DNA of 31,409 nt from JBDNDK01 sp046719185 (GTDB lineage: Bacteria > Armatimonadota > UBA5829). Under the pieces are notes generated by a model. It had not been told where the DNA came from. It did no database searches and saw only the letters and a list, made by a program, of their open reading frames with translations. Below, one piece after another: positions 17,011 through 24,538 of this stretch (the stretch's first letter is position 1; every line of letters begins with the position of its first letter). The stretch spans positions 1-31,409 of the forward strand of contig JBDNDK010000004.1 in the NCBI GenBank assembly GCA_046719185.1. Reading direction: 5' to 3'. The translations under genes were made by a program, and so were the position numbers.

Positions 17011-17622
17011 CTATTGTAGTTCTGATTTATTTTCATCTTGAGATTTTTTTACTTGACTTGGGAAACTAACAAAGTTTTGAAGTATTTTCTTTCCTTCTTG
17101 GGTGAGAATTGACTCCGGGTGAAACTGCACACCTTCTATTTGGTATTCAACATGCCTTACTCCCATAATTTCACCTTCTTTAGTGGCTGCTGTTATTTTT
17201 AGACACTCAGGTTTTGTTTCTTTTTTTATAATAAGTGAGTGATATCTTGTAGCAACAAGAGGATTAGGAACATCTTTAAAAACTCCCTGATTGTCATGGA
17301 CAATATTAGAAACTTTTCCATGCATCAGTCTTTCTGCTTTTACTATCTCTCCACCAAATGCCTGTCCTATTGCCTGATGCCCCAAACAAACTCCCAAGAT
17401 TGGCAGTTTTCCAGCAAAATGCTTGATAACATCAACTGAAATACCAGCTTCTTTTGGTGTGCAAGGACCAGGAGAGATAACAATTCTTTCAGGATTAAGA
17501 GCTTCTATTTCCTCAATAGATATTTTGTCATTTCTAAACACTTTTAGTTCTTGACTCATCTCACCAAGATACTGCACAAGGTTGTATGTGAAGCTGTCAT
17601 AATTATCAATCATTAAAATCAT
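17011..17622 (-). CDS. trpG: Anthranilate synthase component II (glutamine amidotransferase)
   Basis: A class I glutamine amidotransferase that supplies ammonia to TrpE. The nucleophile Cys is in G-V-C-L-G-H-Q-A-I-G, and His-Glu in V-Q-F-H-P-E-S completes the triad. S-P-G-P-C-T-P is also conserved. At 203 aa it is slightly longer than usual, with a charged C-terminal tail (K-K-S-Q-D-E-N-K-S-E-L-Q). It may also serve folate synthesis as PabA, since no second copy is visible here. SD AAGGAG lies 8 bases upstream; Met-4 is a possible alternative start. Confidence 0.95.
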   Translation of the reverse strand: MILMIDNYDSFTYNLVQYLGEMSQELKVFRNDKISIEEIEALNPERIVISPGPCTPKEAGISVDVIKHFAGKLPILGVCLGHQAIGQAFGGEIVKAERLMHGKVSNIVHDNQGVFKDVPNPLVATRYHSLIIKKETKPECLKITAATKEGEIMGVRHVEYQIEGVQFHPESILTQEGKKILQNFVSFPSQVKKSQDENKSELQ

Positions 17623-17633
17623 TTTCTTTCTCC

Positions 17634-19118
17634 TTATTCAAGACCAGCTTCAGCTATTTTTAGAGCATTTACCATAGCCATAGCCTTATTTACTGTCTCA
17701 TTATATTCTCTTTCTGGCACAGAATCTGCAACAATTCCGGCACCAGCTTGAACATAGGCTTTATTGCCTCTCAATAGAATAGTTCTAATTGTAATGCAAG
17801 TGTCCATATCTCCAGAGTAGCTGAAATATCCTATAGCTCCTGCATAAGGTCCTCTCCTTGTGGGTTCTAATTCCTCAATAATTTCCATTGCTCTAATTTT
17901 AGGAGCACCTGATACTGTTCCAGCTGGAAAAGCTGCTCTGAGCAAATCAAACTGATCATAACCATCTTCAAGTTTTCCCCTCACATTTGAAACAATATGC
18001 ATCACATGCGAATACTTTTCTATCACCATCAATTCATCTACTTCCACAGTGCCATATTTGCAGACTCTTCCTAAGTCATTTCTGCCAAGATCAACAAGCA
18101 TAATATGTTCTGCTCTTTCCTTTTCATCAGCAAGCAATTCTTCCTGAAGAGCATTATCTTCTTCAATAGTTTTGCCTCTGGGTCTTGTGCCTGCAATAGG
18201 TCTTGTGGTTGCAATATTTTCTTGACAAGTTACTAAAATCTCTGGAGAAGAACCAATCAATTTTGTTTCTCCAAGCTGCAGGAAAAACATATATGGAGAA
18301 GGGTTGAGACTTCTTAGAGCTCTGTAAATATCTAATGGTGGAGCATTAACAGTTGTTTGGAATCTTTGAGAAAGCACAACCTGAATAATATCTCCAGAGG
18401 AAATATAATCTTTGCACTTTTTTACTGCTTCTTCAAAGTCTTCTTTAGCAATATTAGACTGCACATCAAGGTCTGGCTTTCCTTTGTATTCTGAAGACAT
18501 ATCATACGGAGTTTTTAATTGTCTAATTAAAGCATCAATTTTTCTTGTTGCTTTGTTATATGCATCAACTGGGTCTCCTTGAGTTGGAGTATTGCATACA
18601 ACTCTTATTTTATGCTGTATATGGTCAAATATTAAAATAATATCTGTAAAAATAAACACACTGTCTGGCATATTAAGATCATCTATTGTGTCTTCCGGAA
18701 GTTTTTCAAAAAATCTAACTAAGTCATAAGAAAAATATCCAACTGCACCTCCACAAAACTTTGGAAGATTTGGATCTGGCACATATTTTAATTTTGCCAT
18801 TTCTTCTTTTAGAATATTCAGCACATCTTGCCCATCTTGTAATTCTATATGGTCTGTAGAATTTTCTCTGTGAATATATACCTCTTTCCCTTTGCTTTTT
18901 ATGATGATGCCTGCACCGCTTCCAAGAAAAGAGTATCTTGCCATTCTTTCTCCACCCTCTACACTTTCTAGCAAGAAAGAATAGTCACTTTTATTTATTT
19001 TTCTAAATGCAGATACAGGTGTTTCCATATCAGCTAATATTTCTTTGTAAACAGGTGTAAGGTTTCCCTTTTCTGCTCTTCTTTTAAATTCATGAATATC
19101 TGGAAAATATGTGCTCAT
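17634..19118 (-). CDS. trpE: Anthranilate synthase component I
   Basis: It makes anthranilate from chorismate and ammonia, and is the regulated entry point of the pathway. The N-terminal L-L-E-S motif (in Y-S-F-L-L-E-S-V) is the known tryptophan feedback site, so allosteric inhibition is expected. The chorismate-binding domain has D-L-G-R-N-D-L-G-R, G-T-V-S-G-A-P-K and A-G-A-G-I-V-A-D. At 494 aa it is of normal length. ATG 19118 has GAGG 7 bases upstream; a GTG at 19124 in frame overlaps that SD and is less likely. First structural gene of the operon, 84 bases after the second leader terminator. Contains no Trp residue. Confidence 0.97.
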   Translation of the reverse strand: MSTYFPDIHEFKRRAEKGNLTPVYKEILADMETPVSAFRKINKSDYSFLLESVEGGERMARYSFLGSGAGIIIKSKGKEVYIHRENSTDHIELQDGQDVLNILKEEMAKLKYVPDPNLPKFCGGAVGYFSYDLVRFFEKLPEDTIDDLNMPDSVFIFTDIILIFDHIQHKIRVVCNTPTQGDPVDAYNKATRKIDALIRQLKTPYDMSSEYKGKPDLDVQSNIAKEDFEEAVKKCKDYISSGDIIQVVLSQRFQTTVNAPPLDIYRALRSLNPSPYMFFLQLGETKLIGSSPEILVTCQENIATTRPIAGTRPRGKTIEEDNALQEELLADEKERAEHIMLVDLGRNDLGRVCKYGTVEVDELMVIEKYSHVMHIVSNVRGKLEDGYDQFDLLRAAFPAGTVSGAPKIRAMEIIEELEPTRRGPYAGAIGYFSYSGDMDTCITIRTILLRGNKAYVQAGAGIVADSVPEREYNETVNKAMAMVNALKIAEAGLE

Positions 19119-19202
19119 TTGCACACCTCACATTCTCAATTATTTTAATTATGTCACTATTTATAATTTTGGCATTTTTTATAAACTTTTTGGGTTAAAA
19201 AC

Positions 19203-19238
19203 AAAAAACCGAGGTAATGTTAATTCCTCGGCTTTTTT
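19203..19238 (-). terminator. Second leader terminator of the trp operon (segments 5:6)
   Basis: On the minus strand AAAAAAGCCGAGG (19238-19226) pairs with CCTCGGTTTTTT (19214-19203): six G/C-rich pairs, one G-U and a run of A-U pairs around an 11-base loop, ending in U6. It lies between the first attenuator terminator and trpE. The hairpin is nearly symmetrical and could also stop rightward transcription, but no rightward gene ends here. Confidence 0.8.
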
Positions 19239-19271
19239 ATATACCCAATTATTGTGTTATAAAAAAAGCCG
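19229..19271 (-). promoter_or_regulatory. Possible second antiterminator (segments 4:5)
   Basis: The 3' arm of terminator 1 plus its U-tract (CGGCTTTTTTTATA, 19271-19258) can pair with the 5' arm of terminator 2 (TATAAAAAAGCCG, 19241-19229): 13 bp with one bulged U and a 16-base loop. This excludes both terminators. It can only form when segment 4 is free, that is, when 2:3 has formed. The pairing is seen in sequence; its use is inferred. Confidence 0.55.
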
Positions 19272-19302
19272 CAGACTTGCCATGGAGCATTCTGCAGCTT
19301 TT
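19261..19302 (-). terminator. First trp attenuator terminator (segments 3:4)
   Basis: AAAAGCTGCAGA (19302-19291) pairs with TCTGCGGCTTTT (19275-19264) without a gap: 12 bp with one U-G, a 15-base loop, and seven U in total at the end. It starts 20 bases after the leader-peptide stop. Confidence 0.88.
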
Positions 19303-19359
19303 ATATTTTTATATAGAAGTCACTAAGCAGCGAATGCACCACCAGAAATGGAGCTTCGC
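19284..19359 (-). promoter_or_regulatory. trp attenuator switching segments 1, 2 and 3
   Basis: Segment 1 (GCGAAGCTCC, 19359-19350) begins at the last base of the second Trp codon. Segment 2 (GGTGCATTCGCTGCTT, 19340-19325) ends at the peptide stop codon. Segment 3 (19302-19284) is the 5' side of terminator 1 plus its loop. 1:2 forms nine Watson-Crick pairs with one U-U and one bulge. 2:3 forms fourteen Watson-Crick pairs with two U-U and one bulge. The arrangement fits the classical ribosome-controlled attenuator: a stall at the Trp codons frees segment 2 for the 2:3 antiterminator, whereas a ribosome at the stop codon masks segment 2 and allows 3:4. Confidence 0.85.
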
Positions 19360-19415
19360 CATACCCAGTTGCTTTTACCGCCAAAAACAGTTATGTAGTG
19401 ACTATTTATATTCAT
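19323..19415 (-). CDS. trpL: trp operon leader peptide
   Basis: A 30-codon frame with Trp codons at positions 17 and 19 (N-W-V-W-R), ending F-A-A then TAG. It precedes a 1:2/2:3/3:4 attenuator and the complete trp operon, so it acts as the tryptophan sensor: scarcity of charged tRNA-Trp stalls the ribosome on the two UGG codons. The predicted transcription start is the A of its ATG, so there is no room for an SD; translation would be leaderless. Two Trp codons in 30 contrast with only three in all seven structural genes. The C-terminal codons (R-S-S-I-S-G-G-A-F-A-A) are the RNA switching segments, so that part of the peptide may be fixed by RNA pairing. Confidence 0.88.
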   Translation of the reverse strand: MNINSHYITVFGGKSNWVWRSSISGGAFAA

Positions 19416-19421
19416 AATTTC

Positions 19422-19450
19422 ATAATATTCCAGATAATTCCAATTGTCAA
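19422..19450 (-). promoter_or_regulatory. Promoter of the trp operon
   Basis: On the minus strand a perfect TTGACA (19450-19445), a 17-base spacer and TATTAT (19427-19422). Six bases separate the -10 box from the A of the trpL ATG, which is the expected +1. It is divergent from the UPF0173 promoter at 19519. Confidence 0.8.
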
Positions 19451-19518
19451 TAGCTAAATTAAATTTAACAATTATTTAACATCTCAATATATGAACAATA
19501 GAATTTATTTATATATGT

Positions 19519-19547
19519 TTGACATCACTCAAAAGGTTATTTAAAAT
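19519..19547 (+). promoter_or_regulatory. Promoter of the UPF0173 metallo-hydrolase gene
   Basis: TTGACA (19519-19524), 17-base spacer, TAAAAT (19542-19547). A perfect TATAAT at 19560-19565 has no -35 at a suitable distance and may be coincidental. About 40 bases lie between the predicted start and the ATG. Confidence 0.65.
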
Positions 19548-19594
19548 TGGCTTGAGTGGTATAATAAAAAAATTATAAAGGCAGGATTGTTAAA

Positions 19595-20251
19595 ATGAAT
19601 TTCTTTTATAATGGTCACTCAAGTTTTGTGATAACAACAAACAGCGGGACAACTATTTTAACTGATCCATATAATCCTAATGCCTATGATAATAAATTAA
19701 AATATAAAGTTTTTGATGATGAAGTGGATATAGTTACAATCAGCCATAGCCATGCTGACCATGCATATTACGATGAAGTAAAAGGTAATCCAATTATTTT
19801 AAAAAATACAGGAAAGTTTACTGTAAAAGAAGTTGAAATATTTGGTGTGCAGACATACCATGATCAAGAGCAGGGTAATGAAAGAGGTGAAAATATTGTT
19901 TTTGTGATGAAAGCTGATGATATTACTATTGCTCACCTTGGTGATTTAGGACATGTTCTCACATCTGAGCAGGCTGCTGAAATTGGAGCCGTAGATATTG
20001 TGATGGTACCTGTTGGAGGCACTTATACAATAAACTCACAAGAGGCTTGGGAAGTTATTGGTCAATTAAATTCAAAGGCAGTAATACCTATGCATTTTAA
20101 GACAAAAAAATGTGAGTTTCCGATTCAGAAAGTTGACGAGTTTTTAACAGGGCACAGCAACATTGAATACATAAATGGTCCATCATTTGATATTTCTGCA
20201 GAGACCATTTCTGATAATATTAAGATATATGTTGCAGAGCCTGGATTGTAA
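19595..20251 (+). CDS. UPF0173-type metallo-beta-lactamase-fold hydrolase
   Basis: A single-domain MBL-fold protein of 218 aa. H-S-H-A-D-H near residue 50 is the H-x-H-x-D-H zinc motif. A further His (Y-H-D near 87), Asp (L-G-D-L-G near 114) and H-F (P-M-H-F-K near 166) complete the usual metal ligands. The first residues (F-Y-N-G-H-S-S-F) match the UPF0173 group, related to UlaG-type proteins, whose substrates are mostly unknown. No signal peptide, so cytoplasmic. AGGCAGG lies upstream of the ATG. It has its own promoter, divergent from trp, and converges on the 162-aa gene with only 24 bases between and no clear terminator. Confidence 0.87.
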   Translation: MNFFYNGHSSFVITTNSGTTILTDPYNPNAYDNKLKYKVFDDEVDIVTISHSHADHAYYDEVKGNPIILKNTGKFTVKEVEIFGVQTYHDQEQGNERGENIVFVMKADDITIAHLGDLGHVLTSEQAAEIGAVDIVMVPVGGTYTINSQEAWEVIGQLNSKAVIPMHFKTKKCEFPIQKVDEFLTGHSNIEYINGPSFDISAETISDNIKIYVAEPGL

Positions 20252-20275
20252 AATTTTATATTCTGTAATAAATAA

Positions 20276-20764
20276 CTATGCAGCCAGTTTTTCTGATCTA
20301 TGTTTTAGAATGTCAACACAATGGCTAAGAACTTCTAAAATTGTTTTTCTCATAGCATCTTGAATACCGGATATTTCTTTTAGAGGTTCTTCCATTGTGG
20401 CAAGTTCAATTGCAGCAAGGAAAGTACCCATTAGCTCATGTGATGGCAATTCTAAATCACAAATTTTGTTACAAAAATTCGGAAAATTATGATCATAATA
20501 ACCGGGAGTGTTGCCCATATTACCAACAGATAGCCTTATGAAATCAGCAATTAATTCTGCCCTAAGAAATTGTCTTTCAGCAGAAGTAAGCATTTTGAAT
20601 CTGCCAGTTGCTAGGTCTAATCCAGTTTTTGATGCTGCTGATTCATACTCAAGCATAATGCTCATAAGTTGGTAAGTATCAGATACACTAGATAAACGGG
20701 AATCTCTTAATTTTGCAGATTCATTTGTTTTTGTCCCAGTTTTGTTTGATTTAATTCTTGGCAT
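20276..20764 (-). CDS. Unknown helical protein (162 aa)
   Basis: I do not recognise this protein. It starts with a basic, polar stretch (about 1-25) and is then probably all alpha-helical, with no signal peptide or membrane segment. A conserved-looking core is F-L-R-A-E-L-I-A-D-F-I-R, followed by a Gly/Pro/Tyr-rich loop (G-N-T-P-G-Y-Y-D-H-N-F-P) and further helices ending D-I-L-K-H-R-S-E-K. A distant likeness to the helical N-terminal domain of RsbU-type phosphatases is possible but unproven. ATG 20764 is chosen because GGGAGG lies 7 bases upstream; the preceding GTG is less well spaced. It is divergent from nadE. Confidence 0.75.
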   Translation of the reverse strand: MPRIKSNKTGTKTNESAKLRDSRLSSVSDTYQLMSIMLEYESAASKTGLDLATGRFKMLTSAERQFLRAELIADFIRLSVGNMGNTPGYYDHNFPNFCNKICDLELPSHELMGTFLAAIELATMEEPLKEISGIQDAMRKTILEVLSHCVDILKHRSEKLAA

Positions 20765-20926
20765 CACACTTCCTCCCGAAAATAAATGCCTTTTATAAGG
20801 CTTCTTGACTCGATTATCGGCAGGAATTTTATTTTTCTTAAGTAGTATAAAATTAATATTGGTTAAATATTACTCATAATATACTTAGGTAGGATTAGTT
20901 TTAATGATATTTTTTGGAGGCACATT

Positions 20927-22678
20927 TTGCAGGAAAAAGGTTCTGGATTTATTAGATTAGCTCTTGCTCAGCTCAATTTTACTGTAGGTGATATTGAAGG
21001 CAACACAAAAAAAATAATTGAAAATATTGAAATTGCAAAAAAAAGAGGTGCAGATATAGTTGTCTTTCCAGAGCTTGCTATCACTGGCTATCCTCCAGAA
21101 GATTTACTCCTGAAGAAAAGTTTTGTAAAAGATAATCTTGATGCTATTTCTAGAATAACACAGTCAACAAAAGGCATAACATGTATAGTTGGGTTTGTGG
21201 ATGTTGAAGATGATATTTATAATGCAGCAGCTGTTTTGCATGACGGAGAATTAGCTGGAGTTCATCATAAATATCACCTCCCAAATTATGGAGTATTTGA
21301 TGAAATTAGATATTTTCAATATGGTAGAACAAAGAATGTATTCAAAATAAAAGATTTTGTATTCGGAGTTGAGATATGTGAGGACACTTGGCATGCAAAT
21401 GGTCCACATGTTTTTCAAACTCTATATGGTGGAGCTCAAATGGTAATTAGCATTAACTCATCTCCATTTTATTCTGGGAAATGGATGTATAGAGAAAGAA
21501 TGCTATGTTCAAGAGCTTATGATAACACTTGTGTGATGGTATATCTAAATACTGTTGGCGGACAAGATGAGCTTGTGTTTGATGGTCAGTCTATGATAGC
21601 AGGTCCATCAGGAGATATAGTATTCAGATGCAAAGCTTTTGAAGAACAGCTAGCTATCACAGACATAGATCTTGGTCCAGTGAACCATAAAAGACTAATT
21701 GACACCAGAAGAAGAAGTGCAAAGCTTGCTGGCGAATGTTGTGAAGTGAATCAAATATCACTTGATCCTGTGCCTGCAAAAGATATTTCGTTCAAACCGA
21801 CTCAAACATCTGAGCCTCCAAATGTGTATAGGGAGATTTATACAGCATTAGTAGTTGGAACTAGAGATTATGTAAATAAAAATGGTTTTGCAGGTGTGGT
21901 GCTAGGTTTGAGTGGTGGTATAGATTCAGCACTTACTGTAACAATTGCCTATGATGCTTTAGGACCTGATAGAGTAAGAGCTTTGATTATGCCATCTATG
22001 TATTCTTCAAAAGAAACAATGAGTGATGCGGAATTGTTGGCTCAAAATCTTGGTATTAGATATGACAGAATACCAATAAGTGAGCCTTATTCAGATTACA
22101 TAAGAATATTGTCAGATGTGTTTGAAGGGACAAGCCAAGATACAACAGAAGAAAATCTTCAAGCAAGAATTAGAGGCAACTTATTGATGGCTGTGTCAAA
22201 TAAATTTGGTCTTCTAGTGTTGACAACTGGCAACAAAAGTGAGCTTGCTTGTGGATATTCAACATTATATGGAGATATGGCTGGTGGATTTGCGGTAATT
22301 AAAGATGTTCCTAAAACGCTTGTTTTCAAGCTTGCAGAATATAGAAACAATCTTAATTATGTGATACCTCATACAATTATCACAAGGCCTCCAACTGCAG
22401 AACTGAAGCCAAATCAGACAGATCAGGATACTCTTCCACCTTATGAAATACTTGATCCTATTCTAATGGCTTATGTTGAAGAAGATAGAAGCATAGATGA
22501 GATAGTTAGCATGGGTTTTGATCAAGAAACTGTAAAAAGAGTTGTAAAAATGGTAGATACAAATGAATACAAAAGAAGACAATCTCCCATTGGAATAAAA
22601 ATTACACCAAAGGCTTTTGGAAGAGATAGAAGACTTCCTATCACTAATAAATATAAAGAATACGAATTTAGAGGTTAG
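20927..22678 (+). CDS. nadE: Glutamine-dependent NAD+ synthetase
   Basis: It amidates deamido-NAD+ using glutamine and ATP, the last step of NAD synthesis. The N-terminal nitrilase-type glutaminase domain has the Glu-Lys-Cys triad in F-P-E-L-A-I-T-G-Y-P (near 47), H-H-K-Y-H-L-P-N-Y-G (near 113) and V-E-I-C-E-D-T-W (near 151). The synthetase domain has the PP-loop S-G-G-I-D-S near 328, then T-T-G-N-K-S-E. At 583 aa it has the normal two-domain size and no domain appears to be missing. The start is TTG at 20927 with a perfect GGAGG 6 bases upstream; no better ATG precedes the conserved start. Promoter elements upstream are unclear (TTGGTT...TATACT at 20860-20886 has a short 15-base spacer). Confidence 0.96.
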   Translation: MQEKGSGFIRLALAQLNFTVGDIEGNTKKIIENIEIAKKRGADIVVFPELAITGYPPEDLLLKKSFVKDNLDAISRITQSTKGITCIVGFVDVEDDIYNAAAVLHDGELAGVHHKYHLPNYGVFDEIRYFQYGRTKNVFKIKDFVFGVEICEDTWHANGPHVFQTLYGGAQMVISINSSPFYSGKWMYRERMLCSRAYDNTCVMVYLNTVGGQDELVFDGQSMIAGPSGDIVFRCKAFEEQLAITDIDLGPVNHKRLIDTRRRSAKLAGECCEVNQISLDPVPAKDISFKPTQTSEPPNVYREIYTALVVGTRDYVNKNGFAGVVLGLSGGIDSALTVTIAYDALGPDRVRALIMPSMYSSKETMSDAELLAQNLGIRYDRIPISEPYSDYIRILSDVFEGTSQDTTEENLQARIRGNLLMAVSNKFGLLVLTTGNKSELACGYSTLYGDMAGGFAVIKDVPKTLVFKLAEYRNNLNYVIPHTIITRPPTAELKPNQTDQDTLPPYEILDPILMAYVEEDRSIDEIVSMGFDQETVKRVVKMVDTNEYKRRQSPIGIKITPKAFGRDRRLPITNKYKEYEFRG

Positions 22679-22696
22679 AAATAAGATTTTAGAAGT

Positions 22697-22740
22697 AAGA
22701 GGTAAGATATTAAAACATTCTTATTCTTACCTCTTTTATT
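22697..22740 (+). terminator. Terminator of nadE
   Basis: AAGAGGTAAGA (22697-22707) pairs with TCTTACCTCTT (22725-22735), an 11-bp stem with a 17-base loop, followed by a T-rich tail. It ends just before the convergent GHL10 gene; leftward it has no U-tract. Confidence 0.65.
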
Positions 22741-22749
22741 AGACTTTTT

Positions 22750-24423
22750 CTAATCACTTGCAGAATTATAACTTTTATTTGCATCAGCTTTTGCTTGATG
22801 ATAACTTCTAAAATATTCTATCAGCTCAGCATCATTGTGTGGTGATTTTGCAGGCTGTGGGAAATTTTGAGCTATTAAATCCCACCATTCATAATCTCTT
22901 ACATATACCAAGTCAAAAAACATAATACCTTCTGTTTTATCTAAAACTTGTTTTACAGCTTCCATAAAATCCTGTGGCCTGCCATTATATTGTTTCAAGA
23001 AAAGGCTGCCGTATACAAAAGTTTCTTCTTTTACAGCATTAACTGACATTTCAGCAGCAGCTTCCACACTTTTCCATTCCTCACTGCCTCTTGCTATGGC
23101 ATGATTTCTAGTAGGATGGAAATAATAACATCCTGTGGTGATATAATCTACAAGGTCTGCATATCCTGTTGATTCATATCCTTCTGGCCACCAATCATAA
23201 TCAGCAGCATTTCTAGGACTTCCCCAGTTTACTCCAACATCATAATATGTATGATACCAAGCACCTACATACACACCTAAAATTTTGTTTGCATTTTGGT
23301 TTTTTACAATTTCTCTTGCTTCAGCAAGATAGTTCCTAATTACAGTGGCTCTAAATTTTTTCCACTCTTTTAACAAAGGACCTTCTACAATATCTATATT
23401 AGGGTTTGCATCTCTTCTATAAATATCTTCTGGCCAATTTTCTACTTTATGACCTAGATAATCTTCAAATGCTTTTCTTGTTATATCAGAAAAATCGCTA
23501 TAAAAATTTGGATATCTCATTCTATCCAACACTATTCCATCTACATCATAATTTTCAACAAGTTCTCTGATGATATTAAGTGAATATTCTCTTGCTTCAG
23601 GATGAAGAGGATTTACAAATACTGCATGATGCAAGTTGTTTAATTTAGAAACATTAACAAAATTGTTTTCTGAAGATAAAGTAAGCTTAACATTATTTTC
23701 TTTTACTTCTTTTAACCATTCAGAAGCATTGCCAGTGCCAACAAGCACATATCCTCCCTTTGGTGCACTAATATTCGCTTTTCCACTTGCAACACCCAAA
23801 AGTTCTGGTTTACCATTGGAATAAACTCTCAAATATGTTGTGTTCCAAGGCAGATTTGAGTCATTTGATGAGGAATCAAAAAGATATAAATTACCATCAT
23901 CTTTTGGAGAATTAGTTACTACAATTTCCATTGTATCTCCACTAGGAACAGACAAATATCTTTTAACATCATAATGCACACACTGCCAATCAGGATTTTG
24001 CCAAGCAGGTCCGCCTTTTAATGTTTGAGAGCCCTCAGAAAACACATTAATAGCTGCATGCACTTCAATTCCTGCTTTTCTGCATTCTTCTATTGTTGTT
24101 TGAAGAAGGTCATAATTTGCAGGATATGGTTTACCGTTGAAATATTTCATTTTGGGAGCAATTTTACTATTATAGAGAACAAATCCCGATAAAGGTTTCA
24201 CATCCACAATTATTGTGTTGATGTTTGCTCTTTTGCATTGTTCAACAGCTTCTTGCACACCTTGCCTTGTGGAAAGCTGCCAAATATTTGCATTTGCATC
24301 AAACCACATCACCCTGCCTTGCAGACCTCTTTGCTTGCAGGCAATATTTACTCTTGTTGTTGAATAAGCTGAAGAAATCACTAATGTGTATACTAATAAT
24401 ACAGCTAAAATTCTAAAATACAT
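22750..24423 (-). CDS. Secreted GHL10 (glycosyl-hydrolase-like 10) family protein
   Basis: A 557-aa secreted protein with a signal peptide of about 20 residues. About 38-140 and 255-470 make a GHL10-type TIM barrel (PF02638-like): R-G-L-Q-G-R-V-M-W near the start, N-T-I-I-V-D-V-K-P, G-I-E-V-H-A-A-I-N-V-F and V-D-G-I-V-L-D-R-M-R-Y-P near residue 298. About 145-250 is an inserted beta-rich region not usual in short family members. The family is related to alpha-amylase-type barrels; some members act on peptidoglycan or glycosaminoglycan-like substrates, and most are uncharacterised. It follows the 598-aa secreted gene by 115 bases on the same strand. A possible own promoter (TTGAAA 24489-24484, 15-base spacer, TATAAT 24468-24463) lies between. 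Confidence 0.82.
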   Translation of the reverse strand: MYFRILAVLLVYTLVISSAYSTTRVNIACKQRGLQGRVMWFDANANIWQLSTRQGVQEAVEQCKRANINTIIVDVKPLSGFVLYNSKIAPKMKYFNGKPYPANYDLLQTTIEECRKAGIEVHAAINVFSEGSQTLKGGPAWQNPDWQCVHYDVKRYLSVPSGDTMEIVVTNSPKDDGNLYLFDSSSNDSNLPWNTTYLRVYSNGKPELLGVASGKANISAPKGGYVLVGTGNASEWLKEVKENNVKLTLSSENNFVNVSKLNNLHHAVFVNPLHPEAREYSLNIIRELVENYDVDGIVLDRMRYPNFYSDFSDITRKAFEDYLGHKVENWPEDIYRRDANPNIDIVEGPLLKEWKKFRATVIRNYLAEAREIVKNQNANKILGVYVGAWYHTYYDVGVNWGSPRNAADYDWWPEGYESTGYADLVDYITTGCYYFHPTRNHAIARGSEEWKSVEAAAEMSVNAVKEETFVYGSLFLKQYNGRPQDFMEAVKQVLDKTEGIMFFDLVYVRDYEWWDLIAQNFPQPAKSPHNDAELIEYFRSYHQAKADANKSYNSASD

Positions 24424-24538
24424 TTATATAAATACCCCAAAAGAAATTTCTACTATTTTTTTATTATATGTTCAGTTATTCGGTTTCAATCATTAAAACC
24501 ATAAACATGAGCTAAAAAAATATTTTCATAAATCATCA

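Noticed and set aside
16278..17069. 263-codon open frame antisense to trpD and trpG
   Set aside because: A shadow of the opposite strand; no SD, and composition mirrors the complementary codons of real genes.
19111..19326. Rightward open frame across the trp leader
   Set aside because: Runs through terminators and switching segments with no SD; the opposite-strand leader explains all the structure.
19125..19415. T-box riboswitch or TRAP-type control of trp
   Set aside because: No T-box core sequence and no run of (G/U)AG repeats. The Trp-containing peptide and the 1-2-3-4 pairings explain the region better.
22660..22710. Degenerate tandem repeat (agaagtaagaggtaag-like)
   Set aside because: Units are irregular, and the segment is explained by the nadE terminator stem.
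24480..24500. Terminator between the secreted-protein gene and GHL10
   Set aside because: A short GGTTT/AAACC stem without a U-tract; it overlaps a better promoter candidate.
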